Assembly: GCF_022201045.2 (NCBI RefSeq) | Contig: NC_068564.1 | Span: 19,807,001-19,871,000 of the forward strand | Reading direction: 5' to 3' | DNA length: 64,000 nucleotides | Source of the DNA: Citrus sinensis | Taxonomy: Eukaryota > Streptophyta > Magnoliopsida > Sapindales > Rutaceae | Part shown: positions 20,550 to 31,789 of the stretch, one piece after another | Layout of the letters: each line of letters begins with the position of its first letter | Position numbering within the stretch: the stretch's first letter is position 1 | Notes under the pieces: generated by a model | Databases searched by the model: none | Told to the model about the DNA's origin: nothing | What the model saw: the letters and a program-made list of their open reading frames with translations, nothing else | Translations under genes and position numbers: made by a program

Positions 20550-22024
20550 ATCTTTGTATGAACGCCTCTTTAATCGTTGTTGTATTACTGCAGTCTCGAT
20601 CGATCGATGCTTTTAAGTTATTCCTCCTTCATTTAATAGTGTGTTTATATTATAAAGATTGTAATTTAATATTATAAACTCTTTATATAAATAACGATGA
20701 AGAATTCTTATATTTGTAACTATTATGTTATTTTGTCCCAAGTTTTTTCACTAGATTCTTCAAGCCAGTTCCTTCTTTTCAATCTTTGCATGGTCGATTG
20801 TGATTATTGATTGGGAAAAAGATGGATGGAAATTGTGTAGAAGTTTTACACCACCATAATTTATTTATTCTGATTTCTGAGGAAGATATGTACACTACTA
20901 TATGCTTCTCTTTTAAGTAGTTTAATTTATTGCTAATTATATAGCGAACGTCAATTAGCTGCAAAAGCATAAAACTGGAGAGGAAATTAACTAATTAATC
21001 TCCTAAGAAAGCCATCAAAACGATGACCAAAATATCCTCCCAGCTAATCAGGGAAAAAAAGAAGAAAAGAAAATTAATCTATGCAAGATCGATTTTTTTT
21101 TCCTTTTGATGAACATTCAATGAAGTTGTAAAGTAAGTTTAAGTCCTCCCAAGCGCAGCAAAACAATATTATTCAAAAGGACTCATAATGGCTCAAATCA
21201 ATCCAGATCATATGTTCCTTTGCACTGGTTGCTGGCCGCAAATAAAAAACTTTGTTTGCCTTTATTATTAAGGCTTTTCACATCCGTTAGAAAACGTTTT
21301 AACCAAAAAGGGTGGTAATAATATTCTTGATCTAATCTCCCATAAATATATTGATATTGTACTATTTGCTCATAATATTATAGCTAAATTTTTTATAGTT
21401 TACTGAAGGAAAAAGGATACCTAAGCCCTCATGCTTTGCTTAAATAAATAAGTAGACCTCGAAGGTTTCATAAATGCTCACATCGTCACGCATAATCCTT
21501 TTTAACCATTATATTCTTTTAATATAATAACTAAGAAAATTTACTTTAATGTCTTTTAATAAATGAAAATATATCATTAATAATAAAATCTCTCTAAGAT
21601 ACCTATGATATTAAAATAAGTGTTTTAATATTTGAAATATCTTCAAAATAAAAATTATTATATTTACTTATAGTATTACGCTTGTACCTATTATAAATAT
21701 ATTTGTAAAAACTATTTGGGTAAAATAAATTTTATTATTAACAAAAAATTGATTGGCATATTAATAATACATAGATTTTTTATAATATTCAAAATAATAA
21801 AAAATAAAAATATTTTTGTATTTATTTGAATATTATATTTTTATTTATTAAAAAATTTAAAATAAATCTTGCTTTTACAAATATTAATAATAAAACCTAT
21901 CTCAAATTAATCATATTAAATTAAATACACACACACATCACATGCATTTTAATATTATATTTTTGTATATTATAAAATTTAGAGTCAATTTTTCTAAGTT
22001 AGTAGAGTAAAAGGGTAAAAGGGT

Positions 22025-22904
22025 GTCTCTATGATCATTTTTGAAAACTTAAGTTACAGTAAGTTTGGATTGAACGAATAAAAAGAGAGAACAGGATAGG
22101 GAAAAAAACTAAGGAGAGGAAGACGAAATCCATATATATTTCATTGAATATAGGGAGTATAGGTGCAATTTTCCCTTTATCAAAATAAAAAATTTTCATG
22201 ATCATGAACAACAACTCTTTCCCGAAGAAACAGTAGAAATAAGCGAATGAATGCAAAAAGAGTGTTGCTGGAATCGGATGCGAATGACAATCGTAAAAGG
22301 GAAAGGTGATTTGAATTGCGTTCATCAACACAAGAAGATCTATTATTCTAAATTAAGCACAGCCGACAACTTTTACTTCTTGTGTCGTTAGTCAACATTG
22401 AATTTCATCAAAAAGAAATTGAAATTTTTACAAAATGAAGAAGCAATTTTTTTTTTAATCAGTCTAAGTAGTAATTAATAATTCCTCTTCTGCAAAAAGA
22501 ATTTTCTGAATTCTGATCATTCATTATTGCAAATCAGAATTCTTTCGAGTTTTAATTTCGGTGGAAAAGAAGTCTCACGGAAATAGAGAAGAAAACGACC
22601 TTCATTGTGATTCCTGAGAGGTTTCATCGTGAATATGTTTGATCCTTTGCTAAGCCTTTGAGCATATATAGCAAACATCAATTACAACCAATCACATGGA
22701 CGTTGAGCTTTCACGTAGGTCCTTTGAGCAAAACTCAGAGAGGACGGAAAAGATGTATAAATCCTACCGAAACTACCCTCAATCACAACAAAATCCGCAA
22801 AAGGATACTCAAACGGCTCCTGCTAACGCTAATGGGTCAAAACCCAAATGAGCCCGGATCAGATCCAGTACTACAAATCCAAATCGGCCCGGATCAGATC
22901 CGTG
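22025..22904. other. Intergenic, no gene seen
   Basis: Unique sequence to the right of duplication copy 1. Reading frames at 22035-22331 (minus) and 22658-22909 (plus) lack recognisable domains or supporting context. Confidence 0.5.
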
Positions 22905-23095
22905 CCTAGTCAAGAGAGGTCCTGCGCTCCAGTGGTAAATAGCAGATTTATTAAAGTTGAGGTCTTAAGTTCTAACTTGAATGATGCATGAGTTAATAAT
23001 TAACAAAAATCAGACTTTTTCACATCTATTAAAAAAGTTTGACTAAAAGAGTGGTGATCAATATTTATCATCCAATCACCCCCGGGAGACAAGTT
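22905..23095 (+). mobile_element. Candidate tRNA-derived SINE
   Basis: Contains an A-box-like GCGCTCCAGTGG (about 22924) and, about 35 bp on, a B-box-like AAGTTCTAACTT, the spacing of a tRNA-type RNA polymerase III promoter. It ends with CTTTTTCACATCTATTAAAAAAG and GTGGTGATCAATATT. A related 3' tail (TTTTCACATCCGTTAGAAAA, GGTGGTAATAATATTC) lies in both copies of the 2-kb duplication near 21275 and 26860. No clear target duplication was found. Confidence 0.4.
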
Positions 23096-25130
23096 TCTGA
23101 GTTGTAATTGTTATTTTACTTTTACTAAAACTGTGTTATTTGAGCAGTTCGAAATTTCAGTTTTACAAGTAAATAGATTTGTAATTTCACTTTTTAATTT
23201 TATGAGTCTTTGAATGAATGCCTCTCTAAAATCTTTACTTTTCAATGAAAATATTTATTACATCCTCGTCTGACAAATGTTCTTTCAATTTGTTCGACTT
23301 TCATTTAATAAGGTGTTTTTGTCCTGTTTCGATCCAAGATTGTGACATTACAACCTTGCTATAAATAATTGCGGAGAACTTCGAACGTTGGAGAGAAAGG
23401 AACCAACCACTAACGGACATGGTGCATGTAATTTGAAGGATATAAAATATTAAATGGTTTAATTAATTTTTGTGAAGCTTTATAACGATGTATTTGGATA
23501 CAGAGAAAAGCAGAGAAACTAAAATCAAGGTAAGAGAGTATTTGTATTATTGTAACTAACTTCTACTATAAATATTACACATGCTACTAGCTTGTAACCT
23601 ATAAATAGATAAAATTCTGTATTTTAGCTCTCAGTTGTAGCATATTGAATTCAGTATTGTATTTCTCTTGGAGAATTATAGAACTATGCTTATAGTATCA
23701 GTTAAATCAAGAGTGCTTTAAATTCTGCGGTTACTGTCTTTCTAGTTACAAACTTCAAGTATAAATTATCCAAAGAAATATCCTTAGCTTCACAGAGAAG
23801 TCACTTTTGAGCAATTGACCCTTTAAAGGGTACGTGACTATGTGTTAGCCTTGAACCTAGTCTATGCCCAATGGATTTGAAAGGTATGTGTCCTGAGTGT
23901 TCATAAGGGGACTCGAGATTTTGACACCCCTAAAAATTCCTCATAAAACCACTCTATTCAAGATACCCCAATAAGACCCCAATGATTCCAAAACTGCCCT
24001 CCAATTTCTTCCCCTTTCAATTTTCAATTTATAGTATCGCTCTCTTCTAAAAACACACAAAATATGTACATATTTTATTAGTTTTTAAGGCAATGCTATA
24101 TCAAGAAAAAAAATTGAAAATAGACATGGCTTAATAAGAACATGCAAAATTTTCAAAACAGAAAAAACCTTTAATAAATCAAATCCTAAGCTCCAAAAAC
24201 AAAGACCTAATTACTTAAGGATACACAAAAACTTTTCATATTTTTATATTCAAGTGATTTGCCAACTTAAAAAAAAAAATGGCACCAAGCAAATGAAAGA
24301 GGAGAACATAATTATGAGAGAGAGATTCCGTATAATATTTTTTTTCTTTTTATCTTTTAAGATAATTTGAATAAAGATTAAAAATTTAAAAGAATTAAAA
24401 TGTTTTATAAGAAATTTACTTTTATGGTTAATTTGTTAATTAACCTTTTTTTAATATCAATTAATATACCCAAAAATATTATTGCAAGAGTATTACATTA
24501 AAAGCAAATAAAAGAATAAGAATATGAATGTAATATATTTAATAGCAAGTATTTTTAAGGTACTTTTCAGTACATAGAGACTATACATATACTTAAACTG
24601 AAATATGACCCCAAATTAATTAAGAATGGACAAGAATTTTTCATCTTTCTACAAGATATTTGCACCCCCCCCCCCCCCCCCAAAAAAAAGGGCGCGAGAA
24701 GAACTTAATTATGAGATAGAGAGAGAGATTGTGTGTAATGATATTTTCCTCTTTAAGGTAATTTTTGAAGCTACGCTCAACCTACAGGCCGTAGTTCCAA
24801 CGCAAGTGATAGGTTCCGCTTTATAATAGTCAGGGCCCGATAAAATGAATAATATTAATTTTATGGCGTGTTTACATTTTCGGAATCGGAATGGAAATAG
24901 CGGAATCATAATAAAAAATTTATTTATTCGTTAAATTGAAATTAAGAATGGGGATAATTTCGTTTAAAAAAAAAAAGAATGAGAATAACTTATATGGTTC
25001 CATCCAAAATATGAAGTGATTACTGAGTTTCTGATTTCAGGAGAGAGTTGGGAATCAGAATCCCATTTCCCCTCGTGAAGAAGACATCCCCATTATTTTT
25101 TTAATATTCCAAAAATACCCCTCTTTCCAT
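23096..25130. other. Intergenic, AT-rich, no gene seen
   Basis: Includes an 18-bp C-run at about 24665-24682 followed by an A-run, and a loose internal similarity between about 24230-24350 and 24620-24760 (each with AATTATGAGA-AGAGAGA and a TTTTCAT block). No supported gene. Confidence 0.55.
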
Positions 25131-25139
25131 TGAAAAGTA

Positions 25140-25330
25140 TGAATTGATGATGTAACTGTGGTGATGATGATGAAGATGATGTAATTGTGATGACGATGAT
25201 GAAGATGAAACTGAATTTTAATGTTGATGAAGAAGAAGAAGAAACGAAATTGACAGGAGAGAGAAAGAAAAAAAGAGAGAAGAAGAAGAGGAGAGAACAA
25301 AGGAAGAGAGATAAAATAATAATAAAAAAC
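25140..25330. repeat. Purine-rich (GAT/GAA)n low-complexity tract
   Basis: Runs of GATGATGAAGATGAT, then GAAGAAGAAGAAGAAAC, then AGAGAGAAAGAAAAAAAGAGAG. This composition creates several open frames on both strands (25055-25460), which I regard as artefacts. Confidence 0.8.
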
Positions 25331-25822
25331 AAAAGAGGAAAAAATTATTATTATTATAACTATTATTATTGTTAACAATTAAGCTAATGCCAAACCTTTG
25401 TGTTGAAATAAAATCTGACTGCACTGCTGTTGGATAGCGTTTGAGCTGACTTGATTTCATATGGCGTCAAATTTAAATTATTCTAAACACAATCCATTAA
25501 AACCCACCCTCACATTCATCAGACATCGATGACCACACATCAGCGTCATCGACGTCAATCACCGCCCAGAACAACCACACGAACGCCACAAAGCCGCTGC
25601 CACTTTGTTTCTGATTTTCGCGTCAATCTGCTATTATTCTGATCATCGAATTATTCTTGATTGATTATTGAATTATTCGATTCTCAAATTTACCTTTATC
25701 GGCATTATTTTGTCATGAGAAAGGTGGAAGGCAATTCCTTTGTTTATTCTGATTCTGATTCATGAGAGGTTCATGAATATGGTTTTGCTTCTCTGTTAAG
25801 TTTTTTGAGTCATTTTGTATCA

Positions 25823-25828
25823 TATATA
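25823..25828 (+). promoter_or_regulatory. TATA box before small ORF, copy 2
   Basis: CATATATAG about 79 bp upstream of the ATG at 25902, matching the position in copy 1. Confidence 0.5.
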
Positions 25829-25901
25829 GCTAGCCTCATTAACACTGAACTAGCAAGCTTTCTCAGGAGCAAATACTCATTATACTGAATAAGAGCAAAT
25901 C

Positions 25902-26120
25902 ATGAGTAGTACTAGTTCTCTTAAGCAGAAGGCTGATGAACCAACACAAAAAATCCTCAGCGGGTCAGTGATGTTGGAAAAACACGAGAACTCAATCGTA
26001 CTGTGTTCGCGTCATTTCTCAAAAAAGTCAGACGCGATGGAAAGAACTTTTGAAAGTTTCCGGGAAAGAACTTTTGAAAGTTTCCAGGAGCCCCCAGGAA
26101 ACCCATGTTTAGTTTTATGA
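25902..26120 (+). CDS. Unrecognised small hydrophilic protein, copy 2
   Basis: A 72-codon partner of the ORF at 20337-20549; no family recognised. It begins MSSTSSLKQKADEPTQKIL and ends QEPPGNPCLVL. Compared with copy 1 it lacks five codons near the start and one in the middle. It also has an extra eight codons made by a 24-nt tandem duplication, so ERTFESF appears twice (about 26039-26088). Every indel keeps frame. Conserved parts are KQKADEPTQKIL, LEKHEN, CSR-FSKKSD and ERTFESFQE-PGNPCL; the stretches between vary strongly. There is no signal peptide or membrane segment, so a cytosolic or nuclear product is expected if it is translated. Confidence 0.5.
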   Translation: MSSTSSLKQKADEPTQKILSGSVMLEKHENSIVLCSRHFSKKSDAMERTFESFRERTFESFQEPPGNPCLVL

Positions 26121-27611
26121 ATCTTTGTATGAACGCCTCTTTAATCTTTGTTGTATTACTGCAGTCTCGATCGATCGATGCTTTTAAGTTATTCCTCCTT
26201 CATTTAATAAAGTGTTTCTATTACAAAGATTGTAATTTAATATTATAAACTCTTGATATAAATAAGGATGTAGAGTTCTTATATTTGTAACTATTATGTT
26301 ATTTTGTTCCTAAGTTTTTTCACTAGATTCTTCAAGCTAGTTCCTTCTTTTCAATCTTTGCATGGTCGATTGTGATTATCGATTGGGAAAAAGATGGATG
26401 GAAATTGTGTAGAAGTTTTACACCACCATAATTTATTTATTCTGATTTCTGAGGAAGATGTGTACACTACTATATGCTTCTCTTTTAAGTAGTTTAATTC
26501 ATTGCTAATTATATAGCGAACGTCAATTAGCTGCAAAAGCATAAAACTGAAGAGGAAATTAAATAATTAATCTCCTAAGAAAGCCATCAAAACCATTACC
26601 AAAATATCCTCCCAACTAATCAGGGGAAAAAAAAAGAAAAGAAAATTAATCTATGCAAGATCGATTATTTATTTATTTATTTTCCTTTTGATGAACATTC
26701 AATGAAGTTGTAAAGTAAGTTTAAGTCCTCCCAAGCGCAGAAAAACAATATTATTCAAAAGGACTCATAATGGCTCAAATCAGTCCAGATCATATGTTCC
26801 TTTGCACTCGTTGCTGGCCGCAAATAAAAAAACTTTGTTTGCCTTTATTATTAAGCTTTTTCACATCCGTTAGAAAAAGTTTTAACCAAAAAGGGTGGTA
26901 ATAATATTCTTTATCTAATCTCTCATAAATATATTGATATTGTACTATTTGCTCATAATATTATAGCTAAATTTTGATAGTTTACCGAAGGAAAAAGGAT
27001 ACCTAAATGAATAAGTAGACCTCTAAGGTTTCATAAATGCTCACATTGTCACGCATAATCCTTTTTAACCATTATATTCTTTTAATATAATAACTAAGAA
27101 AATTTACTTTAATGTCTTTTAATAAATGAAAATATACCATTAATAATAAAATCTTTCTCCAAGATACCTATGATATTAAAATAAGTGTTTTAATATTTGA
27201 AATATCTTCAAAATAAAAATTATTATATTTACTTATAGTATTACGCTTGTACCTATTATAAATATATTTGTAAAAATTATTTGGGTAAAATAAATTTTAT
27301 TATTAACAAAAAATTGATTGGCATATTAATAATATATAGATTTTTTATAATATTCAAAATAATAAAAAATAAAAATATTTTTGTATTTATTTGAATATTA
27401 TATTTTTATTTATTAAAAATTTAAAATAAATCTTGCTTTTACAAAGATTAATAATAAAACATATCTCAAATTAATCATATTAAATTAAATATATATATGT
27501 ACAAACACACACACATCACAGGCATTTTAATATTATATTTTTGTATATTATAAAATTTAGAATCAATTTTTCTAAGTTAATAGAGTAAAAGGGTAAAATG
27601 CGAGCCACGCA

Positions 27612-27765
27612 CATGACAAACAATAGGAAAAAAAAGTATTGATATTCAGACAAATATGTTGACAGAAACAATGATGGTAAATTGACTCGTAACCGTTTAT
27701 TCACATAATTACAAATACAATAAACTGACACCTGTGACTATTTTGTCAACATCTTATTAGCTCCT
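27612..27765. repeat. Dispersed repeat, copy 2 (similar to 180-295)
   Basis: Shares the ordered blocks described for 180-295. It begins about 14 bp after the 2-kb duplication ends. The shared sequence may be a remnant of a larger duplication linking this part of the window to the DUF247 upstream region. Confidence 0.5.
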
Positions 27766-27781
27766 TATTTTTTAAAGGATT

Positions 27782-27922
27782 TAGCTATGTTGGAGTTGCT
27801 CTAAGGTGGAGCACTCCTTCATAACCATACGATCAAAGTTATAATGAATTTTTCACTATTTATCACTTTGTGTGTGTGGTTGAGATTCGTGTTTCACCGT
27901 AAATCTGCTCCAACATAGCCAT
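27782..27922. repeat. Small foldback (MITE-like) element
   Basis: Inverted ends: TAGCTATGTTGGAGTTG at the left and its near-complement CTGCTCCAACATAGCC at the right, about 140 bp in all. No convincing target duplication. The rest of 27923-28170 holds nothing I can identify; the ORF at 28054-28263 overlaps the next inverted repeat. Confidence 0.5.
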
Positions 27923-28174
27923 AGCCTCTTTTAAAAATAACAATGTTTCACTTTAGTACTTCAAACAGTCACGTGACGAGCTAAAGTAAAGTAAAGAAAT
28001 TTCTTTAAATATTAGGTGTTGTACGTACAACTAATAAGTCAATTGATTACAACGTGAAACGTATAGCCCACTACGCTACGGATCATATAAGTATGAGCCA
28101 TTGGTTACTAAAATTTTCATTCCATAAAGAAATGAAAAAATATCCACCGTCCACCCGTTTTTCTAACTTTTTCA

Positions 28175-28695
28175 AAAATACACAATTCCTTTTATTTTTT
28201 TACCGGAATCTACCTAAAATTACATTTTGTTTCACTTCTCCATTTTTGTTTGGAATCCATTAAGAAAACTAACGGAAACTTTAAAAAATGACTATTTTAC
28301 CCCCAAAACAAAAATTACAATTTCACCCTAAAAATGTCAAAAATAATAAGATTTAATGATGAATATCATTATTGGTACGTTAATGAAGTACAAAAAAAAC
28401 TTAACTACTAGAGATTATATCTCAATGAATAATAAAACTCTACACCCTGCATTTGATGGTTGTGGAATTAATTTTTTTATTGACCAATGGGGAAAATAAT
28501 TAGATTTAATCTGATTATTAATAGTTTTAATTTTAGGGTGAAATTATAATTTTCGTTTTGGGGGGTAAAATGGTCATTTTTTTAATTTTCCGTTAGTTTT
28601 CTTAACGGATTCCAAACGGAAGTGGAAAAGTGAAACAAAATGTAACTTTAGGTGGATTCCAGCACAAAACAACAAAAATTGTGTATTTTTGAAAC
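28175..28695. repeat. Long inverted repeat, MITE-like
   Basis: Two arms of about 160 bp (28175-28335 and 28535-28695) are inverted copies. Left TTTCAAAAATACACAATT, CACTTCTCCATTTTTG and AACTAACGGAAA correspond to right AATTGTGTATTTTTGAAA, AAGTGGAAAAGTG and TTTCCGTTAGTTTTC. The 200-bp spacer has no gene. Long arms and a short centre suggest a Mutator-like or other foldback MITE; no clean target duplication was seen. Confidence 0.7.
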
Positions 28696-29108
28696 ACACA
28701 TTCTCGTCGTTGTGTGATGTGATATTCCATTTTTCTGTGTGTATGGAAGTTGATGATTAGTATTGTTGTGAATTCAATATTTAAACAATTTTCTCAGAAA
28801 AATGCTGATCGTGTGATTTTTAAATAATTTTATTTAATTAGCAACTTAGGTAGATAAAGGTTAAAAAATTAATTTAATTTTGCCCCACTCAGTAACCTTT
28901 TAAAAAAATAATCAGAATAAAAAAATGATAAAATATCTCTAAACACTTTGACATCAACTTTCTCTTCTTCTACATTTGACAGCATGAATTGTAAAATGCT
29001 AATGATTACACTGGAATGCTACCTCGGTTTCAGCAGTGATGCTGACGCAATCCCTTGATAAAATTAAAACAAATTTCCTTCAATAATTCAATTACGGGTC
29101 TATTAATT

Positions 29109-29517
29109 CAGGGTGCACTTGGCACATTGTATTATATTATGTTATATTACATTATTTTAATGTTAGTGTATTATATTATACTGTATTACATTAGTACTAT
29201 ATTATAATAATATTATACTTTGCATTATTTTAATATTTGTGTATTGTATTATATTGTATTATATTAGTACTGTATTATAACAATGTTATACAATGTTTGG
29301 TACGACACTATATTGTATTAATTTTTTTGTGATTGATTTAAATTATTTATTATATTATATTAATATTTTACATTATTATTTATATTCTTATTAATTTTAA
29401 ATTAATATTATTCAAATTTAAGTATTTTTTATTAGTTATATTATATTATAAATTTATTAATAAATTATAATGTAAAAATAAAAATATTATATACTATTAT
29501 ATTAAATTAAAAATATT

Positions 29518-29565
<48 letters not shown>

Positions 29566-29793
29566 AAGCAAAAGCAAAAGGAAAAAGGAAAAGCAAAATA
29601 AGGAAAAGAAAAAAAAAACCACAAGCTAATTCGGTAGTTACCACATTAGCACAATTCCTTTAACCCATTCCTATGTTCTTCCAAACATGATACTAGCATT
29701 AATTTAATGTGAACATTATTTTAATACACCATAATACCATGCACTAAACACACCCATATGGCATAATATAAATATATAATATAGTGTGCTAAA
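29109..29793. mobile_element. AT-rich MITE with GGGTGC ends
   Basis: Left end AGGGTGCACTTGGCACA, right end TGTGCTAAACGCACCCT, which is its inverted complement with three changes. The interior is almost pure A/T, including an ATT trinucleotide run at about 29528-29562. No coding capacity. The target duplication is not clear. Parts of the interior recur just to the right (see 29805-30200). Confidence 0.6.
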
Positions 29794-29804
29794 CGCACCC
29801 TATA

Positions 29805-30200
29805 ATGTTTGGTACTACACTGTATTATATTAATTCTTTTATGATTAATTTAAATTAAATATTATATTAATAAATTTAAATTGTAATAATATTTTATATT
29901 ATTATTTATACTATTATTAATTTTAAATTAATATTATTGAAATTTATTCATATTTAAGTATTTATTATTGGTTATAATAAATTATAATGTAAAAATAAAA
30001 ATATAATATAATAATATTGAATAATAAATTATATATTTATTAATTTATATTAATAATTATAATGTAAAAATGAAAAATTATATAATATTATATTAAATTA
30101 AAAAATTATATTAATTTTATTATAATTATAAAGCAAATGCAAAGTTGGAAACGCAAAAGGGCAAAAAAAAAAAAAGGCAAAGTGCGGTTGCCGCATTAGC
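29805..30200. repeat. Partial second copy of the AT-rich element
   Basis: AATGTTTGGTACTACACTGTATTATATTAAT and the following AT-rich blocks (ATTTTAAATTAATATTATT, TATTTAAGTATTT) repeat 29290-29660 in direct orientation. They are followed by a similar AAGCAAA(A/T)GCAAA stretch and a closing CGCATTAGC / CACATTAGC. This looks like tandem insertion or duplication of one MITE family. Confidence 0.6.
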
Positions 30201-31772
30201 TTAAACCCGACTGTGAGTCGATAAAGAAAATTGGATGAACCATTATATATATAAGGATAAACCATTACTGAAAATTTCTCATTCAATAAAGAAATTTGGA
30301 AGCTAGATTCAACAAAGAAATTTTCTCATTAATTAAAGAAGATAGATCGATCACCTCAGTGAGAGAGTAATAAAGGTGATCCTTAACAAGCATGTTTCAC
30401 TACTTTATATTTATTCTTTGCGCTCTTATTCTAGCGATCAATGTTAATTGATACTTTATCTCTGATTTTGAAATTTGGGTAAACTTACATCTGAATTTTT
30501 GTAACATTTTATTATGTCCGTATTGATCCTATGCATGATGTGTTCCTTCAAATATAGAATAAAATTATATAAAAAGATATAGATTCAGATGTGTCATTTG
30601 TTGATTACATGACTTTTTGAGTTTTGAGTATCATTGCCACCTACCCTGAATCTCATTGACTCCGCGTCAAAATAGTTAGAGCTACTCATTTTATGCTCTT
30701 TTGTAAGTAGTATTAAAAAAAAAAAGGTTAAGGTCGAACATTTTAGGATGATTTATTTGAGTTTAATATGTAGATTTCTCCGCCCCCCAAAGTTTTAATA
30801 AATAATAAATTAATTAATTAACAAGCAATATATACAACACATCTCTAAGAAAATAGTAAGTTGGTTGATTGATTTGGCGATAGCGATGCGTGCAATAGGT
30901 CAAGGAATCGATTCTCTTCGCACCGATCTTAGACGAGGAATTTATTAATTAGGGTGGAGTGGCTTGAGGTGTCAAAAATTTCGGGAACAAAATATAATTA
31001 AGAAAAAGCCACTAAAAAAAGAAAAAAAAACACAATTCTACAATTTTCAAAATCACAGTATTTTTCTTTATTCTTTAGAAAGTAGGTGTGGATAAAACTC
31101 AAATTAATTTTTAATCTCTTATGTCTTCAAGATTTGAACTCCAATGGTAAATTAAATAAATCTGTTCGAAAACCACTTGGTGAGGATCACATTAGTTTAT
31201 TAAGACATCTAGTTTAATTTTTCATAACACATGACTTTCATTTTTTTGTTATGATTTTATCCTTATTAATTTCAACATTAATTATTGCTCTTACTCTAGT
31301 GAACATTAACATCTGGAGAAATTTACGTAACAAACCCCAAAATTTTTAAATTTTTTGACATTGATCCCTCTAATTTTTTCTATCATAACTAGTCAAATAT
31401 GATTTCTTGAACACATTTACCCTTATCGAAAACTCACTCTCATCTCTCTTAAGCCCCCAATGAACGAACAAAATCCTAAAGTCTTGAGATTGTTAGCAGC
31501 ACTGTGGCGACACGTCGGCAAGGGCGAAGGCGGTTTCGGCTTTCTATTTCTTGTGCACTTCATTTGACAGTAGCTTCTCTAATTAACAATGATAGCATGT
31601 TTTGGCGAGTAAAATCTAATTTGTTGTTGATGTGAAATTGAATTGCTCTAATTTTATAGAAATTATTAGTGAAAAATAGTGTATTCTATTTGTATTAGTG
31701 AAAAAAATAGTATGTTAGGTTTGCGTTAGTAAAAGAACGAACAATTGTGGTAAATATAGTTTAAGGTCAATT
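30201..31772. other. Intergenic, no gene seen
   Basis: AT-rich. About 30875-30950 has a SINE-like pair (TTTGGCGATAGCG then GGAATCGATTCTC), too weak to call. No coding region is supported. Confidence 0.5.
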
Positions 31773-31789
31773 ATTGCACATAAGTGTTT

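Larger units (their letters stand above)
20056..22024. repeat. 2-kb segmental duplication, copy 1
   Basis: Matches 25617-27598 nearly end to end in the same orientation. Homology begins at CGC(A/G)TCA-TCTG next to the copia LTR and ends at AGAGTAAAAGGGTAAAA. The stretch 20779-21030 shows about seven mismatches by hand count against its partner. The copies are 5.56 kb apart. The block contains a TATA box and a 70-codon ORF (listed separately), an untranslated 3' part, and an AT-rich second half without genes. A copia insertion abuts its left edge. Confidence 0.9.
25617..27598. repeat. 2-kb segmental duplication, copy 2
   Basis: Partner of 20056-22024, same orientation. Its left neighbour is unrelated to that of copy 1, which is a copia LTR. 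Small differences include a lost CCCTCATGCTTTGCTTAAAT-like segment near 27003 and an added ATATATATGTACAAACAC near 27490. It carries the second small ORF at 25902. Directly to the right is the dispersed repeat that resembles 180-295. Confidence 0.9.

Noticed and set aside
22658..22909. 83-codon plus-strand frame
   Set aside because: Low-complexity basic product with repeated CCCGGATCAGATCC DNA near its end; no homology recognised and no paralogue to support it.
24665..24682. 18-bp C-run followed by A-run
   Set aside because: Homopolymer, possibly length-variable or a sequencing weak spot; not evidence of a functional element.
25055..25460. Several open frames on both strands
   Set aside because: All arise from the (GAT/GAA)n purine tract; products are poly-Lys/Glu or poly-Phe/Ser/Leu.
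29528..29562. Regularly spaced ATT repeat considered as a CRISPR-like array
   Set aside because: Simple trinucleotide microsatellite in plant nuclear DNA without spacers.
30875..30950. SINE-like A- and B-box pair
   Set aside because: Motif matches are weak and no tail or duplication was found; noted only.
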